From NCBI GenBank assembly GCA_002068325.1, contig MVZH01000018.1, forward strand, positions 1 to 34,100: 34,100 nucleotides of DNA. Direction: 5' to 3'. The position numbers were made by a program, and so were the translations under genes. The stretch is from Lentisphaerae bacterium ADurb.BinA184. Lineage in GTDB: Bacteria > Verrucomicrobiota > Lentisphaeria > Oligosphaerales > MVZH01. Below, in pieces: positions 1-9,079 of this stretch; position 1 is the stretch's first letter; every line of letters begins with the position of its first letter. The notes under the pieces were generated by a model, which ran no database searches, had not been told where the DNA came from, and saw only the letters and a program-made list of their open reading frames with translations.

Positions 1-435
1 CCCGGAAAACAACGGCCCGACTCGGCGGCGAAGAGGGCCGGGCTCCGTCCCCGCCACGTGACGGGAGGTTCTGCAAGAGCCTCCACTGACATACGCCGGT
101 GTTACTGGACTATGCACCGCCTATTCGAAAACGGGCAAACAGGCAAACGGGGTAACCTGCGTTAAGGGTGTTGTGGTTGACAAGCGTGTCGGACGATCGG
201 GGGGACGGTATGGTGTGGCCGGGTTCGCCTCGCAGGACACCTTCGCGCGATGGGACTGCCGGTCAGGTCGTTGGAGGCCGGAAGCTGTGCGGATGTCCAG
301 ACCCGAGATCGCCAACTGTTGCGTGCAACGGAGACGCTCGAGGCCTGGTACACGGCGACGCTCGACGAAGCCGTGCCTACGCGTGGTCCAGCCGCGCGAA
401 CCGCACTGGTGCGCCTCTTCTTACGATACTCGTTT
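1..435. other. Non-coding stretch at left edge
   Basis: I find no convincing gene here; the open frames are low-complexity shadows with no recognisable motif. The stretch lies 3' of the DUF6259-type gene ending at 436 and no clear terminator hairpin is visible. The one notable item is at about 58-84, where a block ending in CTGCAAGAGCCTC resembles the right terminus of the 220-bp elements found at 9080 and 12764. About 22 of 27 positions agree by eye, so this may be the end of a third, decayed copy. Confidence 0.5.
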
Positions 436-2115
436 TCACTGCGCCCGTTGCAACACGCGCCGCACGGCGTCGTTGGGCTGGAGCACCTGCTCCGGCTTCC
501 GGATCTGCAGCGATGGCAGGGCGCCGAGGCGTTCGTGGATGTCGAGGCGCAGCCGGGTCTCCGGGGTGTCGCCGTCGATGTTGGTGTAGGCCATGGTCTT
601 GCACAGGTTGCCGTAGAGGAAGTCGCCCACCGGCACGGGATCGAGCTCGGCCAAGTGAGGGCAGTTGTGATGGTGGCTATTGAACAGATGCGCTTGGGCG
701 AAGCTCTGGTAGCGCATGGTCATCTCGTTGAGACCCTCGCCGCCGACCGCCAGCGGGCCGTCGAGTTCGCTCAGTTCGCGCGTCAACGCCACCGCGCCTT
801 CCACCATGCTCAGATTCTCGACCAGGGCGTTGTCCAGGTTCCAGGTGCAGAGCGTCTGATCCACGAACACCGCCGTCAGCCGGTGCCGGGCGACGGCGGC
901 GGCTATTCTTTCGGCGAGCAGGCGACGCCAGACGCTGGCGCCGGCGTGCAGGTAATACATCAGCTTCTCGTCGCGCAGGTTCGCCAGCGTGCCGAACCCC
1001 TGCGGCGGGGCCGGACACCTCCCGTCTTTCCAGCGCCAAGCCAGTAGGCGCTGGGTGCCGAACTGGCGCGCCACGAAGTCGGTCAGGCGTGCAAAGGCGG
1101 GATGATTGGGGTCAATGGCGAAGTAGTTGCAGTGGGGCATCACGCGGAAGCCCATGGCACGCGCCTTGTCGAGGTAAGCCTGCCCCTCGGAACCTGCGGT
1201 GTACTCGGGGTAGTTGACGTCGTAGGGGTCGGCGCGCCAGCCGGATTGATGGATCAACACCTTTTCCGGCGCGATGACCGAGGCTACGGCGTCAAGCACG
1301 GCGAGGTTGTTGTGGGCCCACTGCAGGGCCAGCCGGATGTCGCCAACCCAGTCGGGATTGCGGCGGCGCAGTCCCTCGGCGTCCGCGGTGCGATGCAACC
1401 ATTCGCGGTAGACGCCGGCCGGCACCTGCCAGCCGCCGTCGTGCGTATCGAGCACCCAGGCCAGCGAGCCCGCGGCCACGGAATCGTGCGCAGGGCCGTG
1501 AACCTCGGAGTGGAATGACAGCGCATGCGCCTGCTCGTCCTTGCCGAGCGAGACCGCCTTGGGCCGGGCGTGCGAATCGAAGCTGCTGACGCTGAAGCCG
1601 CCTTCAACCCCTTGCAGGATGACGAAACCTGCCTCCCAGCGGTGCGGCCACTCCCAGTGCTGGCCGGCCACCAGCGGATGGTTTAGGTCCTGCCGGCAGC
1701 CCTGGTAGAAGGGCGCCACCAGCTTTAGGTCGGACGCGATCCCCGGCAGTGTCCAGACCACGGCGCAGAGGTTGCGGCGGATCGTGTGCGCCGACGGCTC
1801 GACCACCAGCCGGTCCTCGTCGTCCACCGTCAGCCGCAGGCAGGCGTCGCCGTTTTCGTCGGCGACATGCACATGGGCCACGCGCTCGCCAAGCTTGACG
1901 ACGGAGACCTCGTGATAGGGGCTCACGCACAGGGGCGTCGTCTCGCCCTGGGTGAAGCGCAGGGTCAGCGCCGGCAGCGCTTTCTTGCTGTTGCCCGCCA
2001 GCAGCTTCCCTTGCGGACTCCGCAACTCGACCAGGTCAGGGCCTTCGAAAACCGCCGTCAGCCGACGGGTGGCAATGCGGATCGTCTTGTTCGCAACGGT
2101 GATCGCCATAGTCAT
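436..2115 (-). CDS. DUF6259-type glycoside hydrolase-like protein
   Basis: The 559-residue protein has an N-terminal beta-sandwich-like part (about residues 1-230) followed by a TIM-barrel-like part. It resembles DUF6259 proteins, which are related to GH31/GH36-type enzymes and act on carbohydrates. Candidate acidic catalytic residues are D419 in AVFVDQT and E460 in VGGEGLNE; a His run follows at 481-483 (SHHHN). That assignment is inference. The start at 2115 has AGGAAAGG about eight bases upstream; a second ATG lies two codons in. There is no signal peptide, so it is probably cytoplasmic. It is divergent from copA across a 383-bp gap. A truncated paralogue lies at 16414-16630. Substrate is unknown. 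Confidence 0.7.
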   Translation of the reverse strand: MTMAITVANKTIRIATRRLTAVFEGPDLVELRSPQGKLLAGNSKKALPALTLRFTQGETTPLCVSPYHEVSVVKLGERVAHVHVADENGDACLRLTVDDEDRLVVEPSAHTIRRNLCAVVWTLPGIASDLKLVAPFYQGCRQDLNHPLVAGQHWEWPHRWEAGFVILQGVEGGFSVSSFDSHARPKAVSLGKDEQAHALSFHSEVHGPAHDSVAAGSLAWVLDTHDGGWQVPAGVYREWLHRTADAEGLRRRNPDWVGDIRLALQWAHNNLAVLDAVASVIAPEKVLIHQSGWRADPYDVNYPEYTAGSEGQAYLDKARAMGFRVMPHCNYFAIDPNHPAFARLTDFVARQFGTQRLLAWRWKDGRCPAPPQGFGTLANLRDEKLMYYLHAGASVWRRLLAERIAAAVARHRLTAVFVDQTLCTWNLDNALVENLSMVEGAVALTRELSELDGPLAVGGEGLNEMTMRYQSFAQAHLFNSHHHNCPHLAELDPVPVGDFLYGNLCKTMAYTNIDGDTPETRLRLDIHERLGALPSLQIRKPEQVLQPNDAVRRVLQRAQ

Positions 2116-2269
2116 TGTCCCTTTCCTACAAGGGGCTTGGCCTGAACAGTTTCGGGTTGTTGCGCGTCTGGTTATGCACGATGGGGACTGTAATGATGAT
2201 CACGAAGTTGTAGCGCTGTCGATGCAATTGATGAGAATCGCTACCGTCCCAATCGAGTTGCCAGCGCCA

Positions 2270-2299
2270 TCGTTCCCGATTTCGCTCCCGATCCCGATT
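2270..2299. repeat. Degenerate period-6 repeat (CCGATY)
   Basis: Five consecutive hexamers read TCGTTC, CCGATT, TCGCTC, CCGATC, CCGATT. The phase is visible but weaker on the left side. It lies in the divergent region upstream of copA. It could be slipped-strand filler or a direct-repeat binding site; the sequence does not decide. Confidence 0.5.
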
Positions 2300-2312
2300 T
2301 GGACGGTGCCTC

Positions 2313-2330
2313 GCCGTTTCATGAGACGGC
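2313..2330. promoter_or_regulatory. 18-bp near-perfect palindrome, operator-like
   Basis: GCCGTTTCATGAGACGGC reads almost identically on both strands, with one mismatched pair and a perfect TCATGA centre. It lies about 170 bp before copA and about 200 bp before the divergent gene. The form suits a dimeric repressor site, but the regulator is unknown. Confidence 0.4.
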
Positions 2331-2498
2331 TGTGACAAGAATGACAGTATAGGCGTCGGCGGCCTCATTCGCCACTCCGGCGTCGCGGGCCGGGCGACCC
2401 CGCGGTCGGGGACGACTCATGCCACGCGCGGCGACGCGACGGGTCTAAGAGCGCATGAACGGTGACACGCCGCGCACCCCCAACTGAGGACGCAACCG

Positions 2499-4793
2499 AT
2501 GTCTGCCACCGAGTCAACGGCCAGTGGCCCCCAACCCGCGCAGGCCGCCCTGACGGTCAACGGCATGAACTGCGCGAGCTGCGTGGCGCACGTCGAGAAG
2601 GCGCTGCGCGGCGTGCCGGGCGTACTTTCCTGCCAGGTGAACCTGGCGCGGGGGCGGGCGACGGTGGACTACCTCCCGGGCGAGACTACGCCGGCGCAGC
2701 TGGCGGCGACGGTGAGTGCGGCCGGCTACCCGTCGGAGCCGGAGCTGTCGGGGGCGGCGGCCGGCGAGGCGGAGGCCAGACGGGAGGGCGCGCAGGGAGC
2801 CGAAGCGCGCCTGTGGTTCCGGCGGGCGGTTGCCGCCATCCTTCTGTGGCTGCCCATCGAACTGACCCACTGGCTGCTCTACCTGACCTCTCACCGCGGG
2901 CACCATGCAGTCCTCGACTGGGCCGCGCTGGCCACCAGCACACTGGCGGTGGCATACGTCGGGCGGGCCTTTTACCGGAGCGCCTGGATGGCGCTGAAGC
3001 GGCGCACCGCCAACATGGACACGCTGATCGCGATGGGCACCACCGTCGCCTATCTCTACAGCCTGGTTGCCTTCGCCGGCTTCCATCTGGGCTGGTGGAC
3101 CGCCATGCCCAACCTCTACTTCATGGAGGCGACCGGGCTGCTCGGCCTGATCAGCCTGGGGCACTGGCTCGAAGCCAGGGCCCGTGCCGCCGCGGGCTCG
3201 GCCATCCGCCAGCTGCTCGAGCTGGCGCCGGAACGGGCGTGGATCGTCGAGGGCGACCGCCCGCCGCGCGAAGTCCCGGCTGCCGAGCTGCATGTCGGCG
3301 ACCGCGTCCTGGTGCGGCCGGGCGACCGCATCCCCGTTGACGGTGTCGTCGTGGACGGGCATTCGAGCGTGGATGAGGCGATGATCAGCGGGGAGCCGTT
3401 GCCCGTCAGCCGCGGCGTCGGTGATGCGGTCATCGGCGGCACGGTCAACCAGGACGGGCGGCTGACGGTCCGCACGACCGGCGTGGGGGCCGCCACGGCG
3501 CTGGCCCAGATCGTGAGGCTGGTCGAGGCCGCGCAGGCCGGGAAACCGCCCGTGCAACGTCTGGCCGACGCCATCGCGGCGGTCTTCGTGCCGGCCGTGC
3601 TGCTGGTGGCCCTGGCGACCGGCATCGCCTGGTTTGCCTGGGGAACCGTGCACGGCTGGAACGACGCCCAGACCTGGGCGACGATCGCCAACGCCGTCTG
3701 CAGTGTGCTGATCATTGCCTGCCCCTGCGCCCTCGGGCTGGCCCTGCCCGCCGCCCTCATGGTCGGAACCGGCCGCGGGGCTCGCCGCGGCATCCTCATC
3801 CGCGACATGGACGCCCTCCAGCACGCCGAACGCGTTGACACCATCGTGCTCGACAAGACCGGCACGCTCACCCGTGGCCGGCCGGCGGTAGTGGCCGTCA
3901 CCGCGCGTGAGGGGATCGCGGAGGACGAGTTGCTGCGCCTGGCGGCGGTGGCCGAGCAGTTCAGCGAGCACCCCCTTGGCCAGGCGATCGCCGCGCACGC
4001 CCGGCAGCGGCTTCCGGCCCTACCGCAACCCGGCCATTTCGCCAACGAAGCCGGCTTCGGGGTGCTGGCCGAGTTCGAAGGCCAGACGATCCTGGTTGGA
4101 AGCGCCGCCTTCCTCGAACGGCACGGCGGCACGGTTCCCGCGCGCGTAGGGGACGGCGGCGCTCCTGCCACCGGCCAGGCGGCCGAGACGCGGGTCCACG
4201 TCGCCCGGCAACGCCCCGGCGGAACCCCGGAGTGGCTCGGTCAGGTTCATGTCGCGGACACGATCAAGCCCGACGCCGCCGCCGCCGTGGCCGAGTTGCG
4301 CCGGCTGAAGCTGAACACCGTCCTGGTGACCGGCGACCATGCCGGTGCCGCCCGCGAGGTTGCCCGGCGCGCGGGCATCGAGGATGTCAGGGCGCAGGTG
4401 AAGCCGGACGGCAAGGCGGCGATCATCCGCGACCTGCAAGCCGGCGGGCGTCGTGTGGCCATGGTGGGTGACGGCATCAACGACGCGCCGGCCCTGGCGA
4501 CGGCCGACCTCGGCCTGGCGATCGGCTCGGGGTCGGACATCGCCAAGGAGACCGGCGACATCGTGCTGGTCAGCGGCAACCTTGGCGGCATCGCCACCGC
4601 GATCCGCCTGTCGCGGGCGACCATGCGCAAGATCCGCCAGAACCTCTTCCTGGCGTTCATCTACAATGTGCTGGCCATCCCGCTGGCCGCGCTGGGACTG
4701 CTCAATCCGCTCATCGCGGCCGCCGCCATGGCGCTCTCCGACGTCAGCGTGATCGGCAACGCGCTGCTGTTGCGGCGGGCGAAGATTGACTGA
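2499..4793 (+). CDS. copA: Copper-exporting P1B-type ATPase (CopA)
   Basis: This 764-residue P-type ATPase moves Cu(I) out of the cytoplasm using ATP. One N-terminal HMA domain carries the metal site C25-A-S-C28. The membrane helices follow, with the actuator loop motif SGEP, the transmembrane C408-P-C410 site, the phosphorylated D452 in DKTGTLT, and the hinge [10 protein letters not shown] in the penultimate helix fits the Cu(I) subgroup. The last helix reads MALSD (M744, D748) where the textbook Cu(I) motif is MxxSS; see the finding. Length is normal for the family. ATG 2499 follows a GAGG at good spacing. It is convergent with wrbA and divergent from the DUF6259-type gene, so it is probably monocistronic. 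No chaperone or CueR gene is adjacent. Confidence 0.93.
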   Translation: MSATESTASGPQPAQAALTVNGMNCASCVAHVEKALRGVPGVLSCQVNLARGRATVDYLPGETTPAQLAATVSAAGYPSEPELSGAAAGEAEARREGAQGAEARLWFRRAVAAILLWLPIELTHWLLYLTSHRGHHAVLDWAALATSTLAVAYVGRAFYRSAWMALKRRTANMDTLIAMGTTVAYLYSLVAFAGFHLGWWTAMPNLYFMEATGLLGLISLGHWLEARARAAAGSAIRQLLELAPERAWIVEGDRPPREVPAAELHVGDRVLVRPGDRIPVDGVVVDGHSSVDEAMISGEPLPVSRGVGDAVIGGTVNQDGRLTVRTTGVGAATALAQIVRLVEAAQAGKPPVQRLADAIAAVFVPAVLLVALATGIAWFAWGTVHGWNDAQTWATIANAVCSVLIIACPCALGLALPAALMVGTGRGARRGILIRDMDALQHAERVDTIVLDKTGTLTRGRPAVVAVTAREGIAEDELLRLAAVAEQFSEHPLGQAIAAHARQRLPALPQPGHFANEAGFGVLAEFEGQTILVGSAAFLERHGGTVPARVGDGGAPATGQAAETRVHVARQRPGGTPEWLGQVHVADTIKPDAAAAVAELRRLKLNTVLVTGDHAGAAREVARRAGIEDVRAQVKPDGKAAIIRDLQAGGRRVAMVGDGINDAPALATADLGLAIGSGSDIAKETGDIVLVSGNLGGIATAIRLSRATMRKIRQNLFLAFIYNVLAIPLAALGLLNPLIAAAAMALSDVSVIGNALLLRRAKID

Positions 4794-4866
4794 GCGCGCA
4801 ACGGCCCGCGCGGCACCTGCCCTTGCCGTGCACAAGCACTGCGTTTGCCTGGAGACGGCGGATCCC

Positions 4867-4888
4867 GCCCGTCGGCCGGCCGGCGGGC
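4867..4888. terminator. Hairpin between convergent copA and wrbA
   Basis: An 8-bp GC-rich stem (GCCCGTCG paired with CGGCGGGC, one G-T pair) closes a six-base self-complementary loop. It lies 74 bp after the copA stop and 40 bp after the wrbA stop. There is no T-tract on either side, so it could slow transcription from both directions but is not a classical intrinsic terminator. Confidence 0.4.
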
Positions 4889-4927
4889 GTCGGCGGTTCC
4901 GCGATGACGGGCCAGTCGTCGCGTCCC

Positions 4928-5539
4928 TCAGGCCGTCAGTTTCCCGGCGATCTTGGCGACGTGCTCGCCCTGGAAGCGGGCGCCGGCCAGCTCCTTGTCG
5001 CTGGGCATGCGGCTGCCGTCGCCGCCGGCGATCGTCGTGGCTCCGTAGGGTGTGCCGCCGACGATCTCGTCCGTGCTCATCTGTCCCTCGAATGTGTAGG
5101 GCAGCCCCACCACAACCATGCCGTGGTGCAGGAGCGTGACGTGGAAGGTGAGGAGCGTGGACTCCTGGCCGCCATGCTGGGTGTTTGAACTGGCGAAGAC
5201 GCTGCCGACCTTGCCGACCAGGGCTCCCTTTGCCCACAGCCCGCCGGTGGCGTCCAGGAACTGCCGCATCTGGCCGCACATGTTGCCGAACCGGGTCGGG
5301 GTTCCGAAAATGATTGCATCGGCCTCCGCGAGTTCCGCCACCGTGCACACGGGAACCCGGCTCTGGAGCTTCTGCGCGTCCACGGCCCCCATCTTCTCGA
5401 GCACCGCCGCCGGCAGCGTCTCCGGCACACGGCGCAGGCTGACGTCGACGCCACGGACGCTTCGTGCGCCCTCGACGACCTCCTGCGCCAGCCTGTAGAC
5501 GTGTCCGTACAGCGAGTAGTAGACCACCAGCAGTTTCAT
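4928..5539 (-). CDS. wrbA: NAD(P)H:quinone oxidoreductase, WrbA family
   Basis: This 203-residue flavodoxin-fold protein matches WrbA, an FMN enzyme that reduces quinones by two electrons and so avoids semiquinone radicals. The FMN-phosphate loop is at the N-terminus ([14 protein letters not shown]). The family signature [19 protein letters not shown] and ATGGLW follow, and the C-terminal part contains [13 protein letters not shown]. The open frame extends upstream to 5950. ATG 5539 is chosen because the flavodoxin fold starts there and GGAGG lies nine bases before it. It follows ndh, menA and the polyprenyl synthase on the same strand, so it looks like the last gene of a quinone operon. Confidence 0.93.
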   Translation of the reverse strand: MKLLVVYYSLYGHVYRLAQEVVEGARSVRGVDVSLRRVPETLPAAVLEKMGAVDAQKLQSRVPVCTVAELAEADAIIFGTPTRFGNMCGQMRQFLDATGGLWAKGALVGKVGSVFASSNTQHGGQESTLLTFHVTLLHHGMVVVGLPYTFEGQMSTDEIVGGTPYGATTIAGGDGSRMPSDKELAGARFQGEHVAKIAGKLTA

Positions 5540-5640
5540 GATCCGTGACCTCCGTTGTGGTTCGGGGCAGACTCTTGGCCGCCCGTCGCGCGGTGGCCGC
5601 GCCGGCCGCCGCAGTTCGATCCGGCCAGCGCGGGGTGGCG

Positions 5641-6771
5641 TCAGCGACGGGGCGTGCCGGCCAGCAAGACCCGAAGCACCGTAGCGCGACAGCCTGTCCC
5701 CCGCAACCGCACCAGGCACATCGCGTAGTGAAGCCAGGTGGCGACCCGGCCGTAGACGGGGACTCCAAGGACGCGGCCGCAGGCCCGGCCGTTGGCCATG
5801 GGCACCAGGTAGCCCGGATCCCACGGCCGGTACGGGCGCAGCGGCTTCCCCGCTATGGCGCGGCGGATGTTGTCGCCCGCACATGCGCCCTGGCTGATCG
5901 CGGCCTGCACTCCCATGCGCAACGGCTGCCTGCCGCGGACGACTGCACACACGTCCCCGGCGGCAAAACAGGCGTCAGCGAACTGCAGATTCGGATCGGC
6001 CTCCAGCCGTCCCTGCCGCGTCTTGGAACCGGGCAGGGCGTGCACGAAGTCGGCCGTTCTGACGCCGGCCGTCCAGACCAGGGCCGCGGGGGCGAACGTC
6101 TCGCCGCCGGCCAACGTTACGCTGTCGTGCGTGGCATCGGCGACGGTGGTTCCGAGGCGCGTCTCGATTCCCATGGCGAGCAGGTTGGCGGCGATGTAGC
6201 GGCGGAAGGGGTCCGGCAGCGCGTTGCAGATGGCGGGGGCCGGATCGACCAGCACGACACGGTGCCGGAGGCCCGCGCGGCGGCCCGCGCGCACCACATG
6301 CGTGGCAACTTCGACGCCGGTGTAGCCGCCGCCCGCGACGACTACGGTGGCGGCCTGGCCGGCGGGCAGGCGCGCACGCAACCGGGCCGCATCCTCGGCG
6401 GCGCGGAACTCGCAGGCCCGCTCGCGCACCTGTGTCTGGCCGTAGAAATCCGACTCGACGCCGCTGGCCAGCAGCAGGTAGTCGAACGCGATGGCGTCAC
6501 CGTCGGTCAGCACGCGGCGCGCCGCGATATCCACCGCGTGCACGGTGGCCTGGACCAACCGGCACCGCGTCTGCGCCGCGGCCCGTGCAAGGGGGTAGCA
6601 GAGGAGGGATGGGTCGAGGTCGCGGCCGACCAGGTCGGGCAGCAGCGGCAGGAACTGATGGGTGGGGCGGCGATCGATGAGAATGACCTCGACGCCGTCC
6701 CCCGCGCGACGCAGGCGGGCGGCCGCCGCCAGCCCCGCGAACCCTCCCCCGATGATGACAACCGTCTTCAT
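5641..6771 (-). CDS. ndh: Type II NADH:quinone oxidoreductase-like flavoprotein
   Basis: The 376-residue pyridine-nucleotide-disulphide oxidoreductase has two Rossmann folds: FAD-binding [12 protein letters not shown] near the N-terminus and NAD(P)-binding [13 protein letters not shown] in the middle. The FAD-contact motif [10 protein letters not shown] follows. These are typical of NDH-2, a non-pumping membrane-surface enzyme passing electrons from NADH to quinone. The C-terminal stretch with [13 protein letters not shown] is a candidate membrane-binding segment. An upstream GTG at 6786 is in frame; ATG 6771 is preferred because AGGTGG precedes it. Its place between menA and wrbA supports quinone as electron acceptor. 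A sulfide:quinone oxidoreductase is less likely because the paired cysteines expected of that family are not evident. Confidence 0.82.
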   Translation of the reverse strand: MKTVVIIGGGFAGLAAAARLRRAGDGVEVILIDRRPTHQFLPLLPDLVGRDLDPSLLCYPLARAAAQTRCRLVQATVHAVDIAARRVLTDGDAIAFDYLLLASGVESDFYGQTQVRERACEFRAAEDAARLRARLPAGQAATVVVAGGGYTGVEVATHVVRAGRRAGLRHRVVLVDPAPAICNALPDPFRRYIAANLLAMGIETRLGTTVADATHDSVTLAGGETFAPAALVWTAGVRTADFVHALPGSKTRQGRLEADPNLQFADACFAAGDVCAVVRGRQPLRMGVQAAISQGACAGDNIRRAIAGKPLRPYRPWDPGYLVPMANGRACGRVLGVPVYGRVATWLHYAMCLVRLRGTGCRATVLRVLLAGTPRR

Positions 6772-6788
6772 GTTACCACCTGCCACCT

Positions 6789-6858
6789 GAATGCGGAATG
6801 CGGAACGCTGAACGCTCAGTGTTGAATGCTGAACGCTGAATGCCGAACCCTGACCCCG
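6789..6858. repeat. Heptanucleotide tandem repeat, ten units
   Basis: Ten consecutive 7-base units follow the consensus GAAYGCN: GAATGCG twice, GAACGCT twice, CAGTGTT, GAATGCT, GAACGCT, GAATGCC, GAACCCT, GACCCCG. Phase is unbroken. It fills most of the gap between the menA stop and the ndh start, so it would be transcribed in the leader of ndh if the operon is continuous. Confidence 0.8.
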
Positions 6859-6883
6859 AGCTCCCGCTCCGGCCGTAACGAGC

Positions 6884-7786
6884 CTACCCGGCCACGCGCA
6901 GTGCCCCGGCGATCATTCCCAGTGTGGTGAGAGCCTGGGCCGCGACGGCCAGGCCCGACGAACGTACGAGGGCACGCTTGTCGGTGTGCCGGCGGCGCAG
7001 GATGCTTGTCGCCGCCGCCGCCAAGGGCAGGGCGGCACAGCCGACGAGTGCGAGTGAGCTTAGCCAGCCTAGGATCACCGCGGCCAGCACGCATCCGAAG
7101 GCGGCCGCCGCCAACCCACCGTAAAGCAGAAAGGCGCGGGCCGGGCCGATCCACGTGACCAGGGTGTGCTTGCCGCTGGCCGCGTCCTCGGCGGCATCCG
7201 GAACCTCGTTGGCGACGAGGATCCCGGCGGTCAGGAACCCGCAGGGCAGCGAGAGGAACAGGGCGTGGCTGGGGTTCAGCACCCCGCTCTGCAGGTAGGC
7301 GCCGCCAACCACCACGGCCGGGCCGAACAGCAGGAAGATGACGGCCTCACCCAGGCGTCTGTAGCCCAGCCGCAGCGGTGGATGCGAGTAGGCCCACGCC
7401 AGAAAGGCGATGCCGACGAAGAAGCCGGCGACCCTCAGGCGGCCCGCCCCGAAGGTGAGGGCGATGGCCGCGGCCAGCCCGACCGTCAGCAGGGCATATC
7501 CCCAGGCGCGGAAGAAGGCGGCGGGCAGGCGGCCCTCCTGGATGAGTTTCGACCCACCGAAGAGGCCGTAGTAGGTCGGGTCGTGCCAGTCCCGGCCGCT
7601 CATGGCGTCGGCGTAGTCGTTGATAAGATTGGCGCCGAGGTGCGTGGCCGCCACAGCCAGCACGCCAAGAACGAACGAAGGCATTCGGAAGGGGCCGGGG
7701 GGCAGGAGTGAGCCGAAGATGAACGGCAGGACACTGGCCGTGAGGAATGGCAGGCGCAGCGCGCGAAGGTATGTGCTGATCAACAT
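6884..7786 (-). CDS. menA: UbiA-family prenyltransferase, MenA type
   Basis: The 300-residue, highly hydrophobic protein has about eight or nine membrane segments. It carries the two Asp-rich UbiA motifs: NDYADAMSGRD near residue 55, and NEVPDAAEDAASGK near residue 192. With FGGSKLIQEG after the first motif it best matches 1,4-dihydroxy-2-naphthoate polyprenyltransferase. That enzyme joins the prenyl tail to the naphthoate ring in menaquinone synthesis at the cytoplasmic membrane. The start at 7786 lies inside the end of the upstream polyprenyl synthase gene (7-bp overlap), with GGAGG ten bases upstream, so the two are probably translationally coupled. The neighbour would supply its isoprenoid substrate. 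Another aromatic acceptor cannot be excluded. Confidence 0.87.
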   Translation of the reverse strand: MLISTYLRALRLPFLTASVLPFIFGSLLPPGPFRMPSFVLGVLAVAATHLGANLINDYADAMSGRDWHDPTYYGLFGGSKLIQEGRLPAAFFRAWGYALLTVGLAAAIALTFGAGRLRVAGFFVGIAFLAWAYSHPPLRLGYRRLGEAVIFLLFGPAVVVGGAYLQSGVLNPSHALFLSLPCGFLTAGILVANEVPDAAEDAASGKHTLVTWIGPARAFLLYGGLAAAAFGCVLAAVILGWLSSLALVGCAALPLAAAATSILRRRHTDKRALVRSSGLAVAAQALTTLGMIAGALRVAG

Positions 7787-8880
7787 GGCCGGGCTGCCTC
7801 CGGCGCCCCGGCGGGGACGAAGAACTCATGGATGCAGTGCGTCAGACGCTCGCGCGCGGCGGCCGGCAGGGCGAGTTGACCGGCGGTGTGGTCGGCCTGG
7901 CGGAGAAGGCGTTGGATCAGCCGGTCCGTCCGGGCCAACGCCTGGGTGCGTTCGAGGAGGCGGCGCAGGTTTGCGAGATCCGCAGACGTGGGACTGCTGC
8001 GGTCGTAGAGGCGTTGCATCCACGCCTGTTCGCGTCGGCTGGCGGCCTTGAAGGCATACCAGACGGGCAGCGTCGTCCGTGTCTCGTCGAACGTCGGCGC
8101 CTCGGCGCGGCCGCCCGGCGTCAGGCAGGCCCGCAGGTCGGCGAGGTCGTCGCGCAGCTGATAGGCCCGGCCAAGCAGGCGGCCGCAGGCGTCGAGGCGC
8201 TGGCATTCGGCCGGCGCGGCGCCCGCCAGCCAGGCCCCCGTGGTAAGCGGACAGACGAACGTGTACAGCGCCGTCTTCAGCTCGCAGATGCGCAGGACCG
8301 TTCGTCGCGAGATTTGCTTCAGGGGACGTTCGCGGGTCGAGACTTCGAGGAAGGCGCCGGTTCCGGTGCTGACCGCGGCGCGCATCAGCATCTGCAGGGC
8401 TTCCCGCGCCCTGGCCGCGTCCCGCGTGGCGGTGGCAAAGGCTTCAACAGCCGCGGCGAACAGGACGTCGCCGGCCAGCATCGCCAATCCCTCGCGGCTG
8501 CGGCCCGGCTTCGAGCGCGAACGCGGCGCCTGCCGTCCCAGCAGCACGTGCATGGCGGGCGCGCCCCGTCGCACGGCGCTGTGGTCGAGCAGGTCGTCGT
8601 GGATCAAGGCAAAGCTGTGGAACAGTTCGAGGGCGGCCGCCGCTTTTCCGATGCCGGGGTCCGGCCGCCGGGCATAGGCGTGGTAGGCGAGCAGGAACAG
8701 CAGCGGACGGAGCCGTCTGCCAGGCGTGCCGAGGAACGCTCTCAGGGCCTCGGCCAGGCCGGGGGCATGGCGGCGCAGAGCGTATTCCTTTTCCAACCAG
8801 TCCAAGCCCTCGGCCAGATTGGCTTCGACGGACAGTCGCAGGTCTGCCGGCGTCAGGTCGTGCATACGGGATCTGTCCAT
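7780..8880 (-). CDS. Polyprenyl (all-trans) diphosphate synthase
   Basis: This 366-residue isoprenyl diphosphate synthase extends allylic diphosphates with isopentenyl diphosphate. The substrate motif GRRLRPLL (about 54-61), the first Asp-rich motif D95-D-L-L-D99 within LIHDDLLDHS, and the second motif DDLAD within YQLRDDLADL are all present. The length slightly exceeds typical family members because of a C-terminal extension of about 60 residues. The overlap with menA suggests it makes the menaquinone side chain; chain length cannot be read from the sequence. ATG 8880 lacks a clear Shine-Dalgarno, and ATG 8865 (MHDLTPADL) is an alternative. It is probably the first gene of the quinone operon. 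Confidence 0.87.
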   Translation of the reverse strand: MDRSRMHDLTPADLRLSVEANLAEGLDWLEKEYALRRHAPGLAEALRAFLGTPGRRLRPLLFLLAYHAYARRPDPGIGKAAAALELFHSFALIHDDLLDHSAVRRGAPAMHVLLGRQAPRSRSKPGRSREGLAMLAGDVLFAAAVEAFATATRDAARAREALQMLMRAAVSTGTGAFLEVSTRERPLKQISRRTVLRICELKTALYTFVCPLTTGAWLAGAAPAECQRLDACGRLLGRAYQLRDDLADLRACLTPGGRAEAPTFDETRTTLPVWYAFKAASRREQAWMQRLYDRSSPTSADLANLRRLLERTQALARTDRLIQRLLRQADHTAGQLALPAAARERLTHCIHEFFVPAGAPEAARPC

Positions 8881-9079
8881 GGTGCGGCCGGGGCCGGGCG
8901 ATCCCGCCGGGGGGCAGAAGCGCCGGGCGGCCGGGATGCGTCAGCCCGAATCATTCACCGCCAAGACGCCAAGGCGCACAGCCCATCATGTTGAACACGT
9001 TACGATGACTGCATGGTCTTCGCGAACTCAAAGCATGGCAGGCCACAACACGTCTGCAGAGAACGTTACAGCACCGCCC
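8881..9079. other. Intergenic leader upstream of the quinone operon
   Basis: This stretch should hold the promoter of the polyprenyl synthase operon, but I could not identify a convincing one. At 8956-8974 it contains CACCGCCAAGACGCCAAGG, a two-unit period-8 motif. A related sequence, CACCGTGAGGACGCCAAGG, lies at 29911-29929 (15 of 19 positions equal). The 220-bp element follows at 9080. Confidence 0.4.

Larger units (their letters stand above)
2116..2498. other. Divergent intergenic region, DUF6259 gene / copA
   Basis: This 383-bp region must carry the promoters of both flanking genes, but I could not pick a good -35/-10 pair for either. It contains a degenerate period-6 repeat and an 18-bp palindrome, listed separately. 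A GAGG about 10 bases before 2499 serves as the copA ribosome binding site. I see no CueR-type operator typical of proteobacterial copA genes. Confidence 0.5.

Noticed and set aside
250-1047. A 265-codon plus-strand open frame.
   Set aside because: It is largely antisense to the well-supported DUF6259-type gene and has no recognisable motif. Long antisense frames are expected at this base composition.
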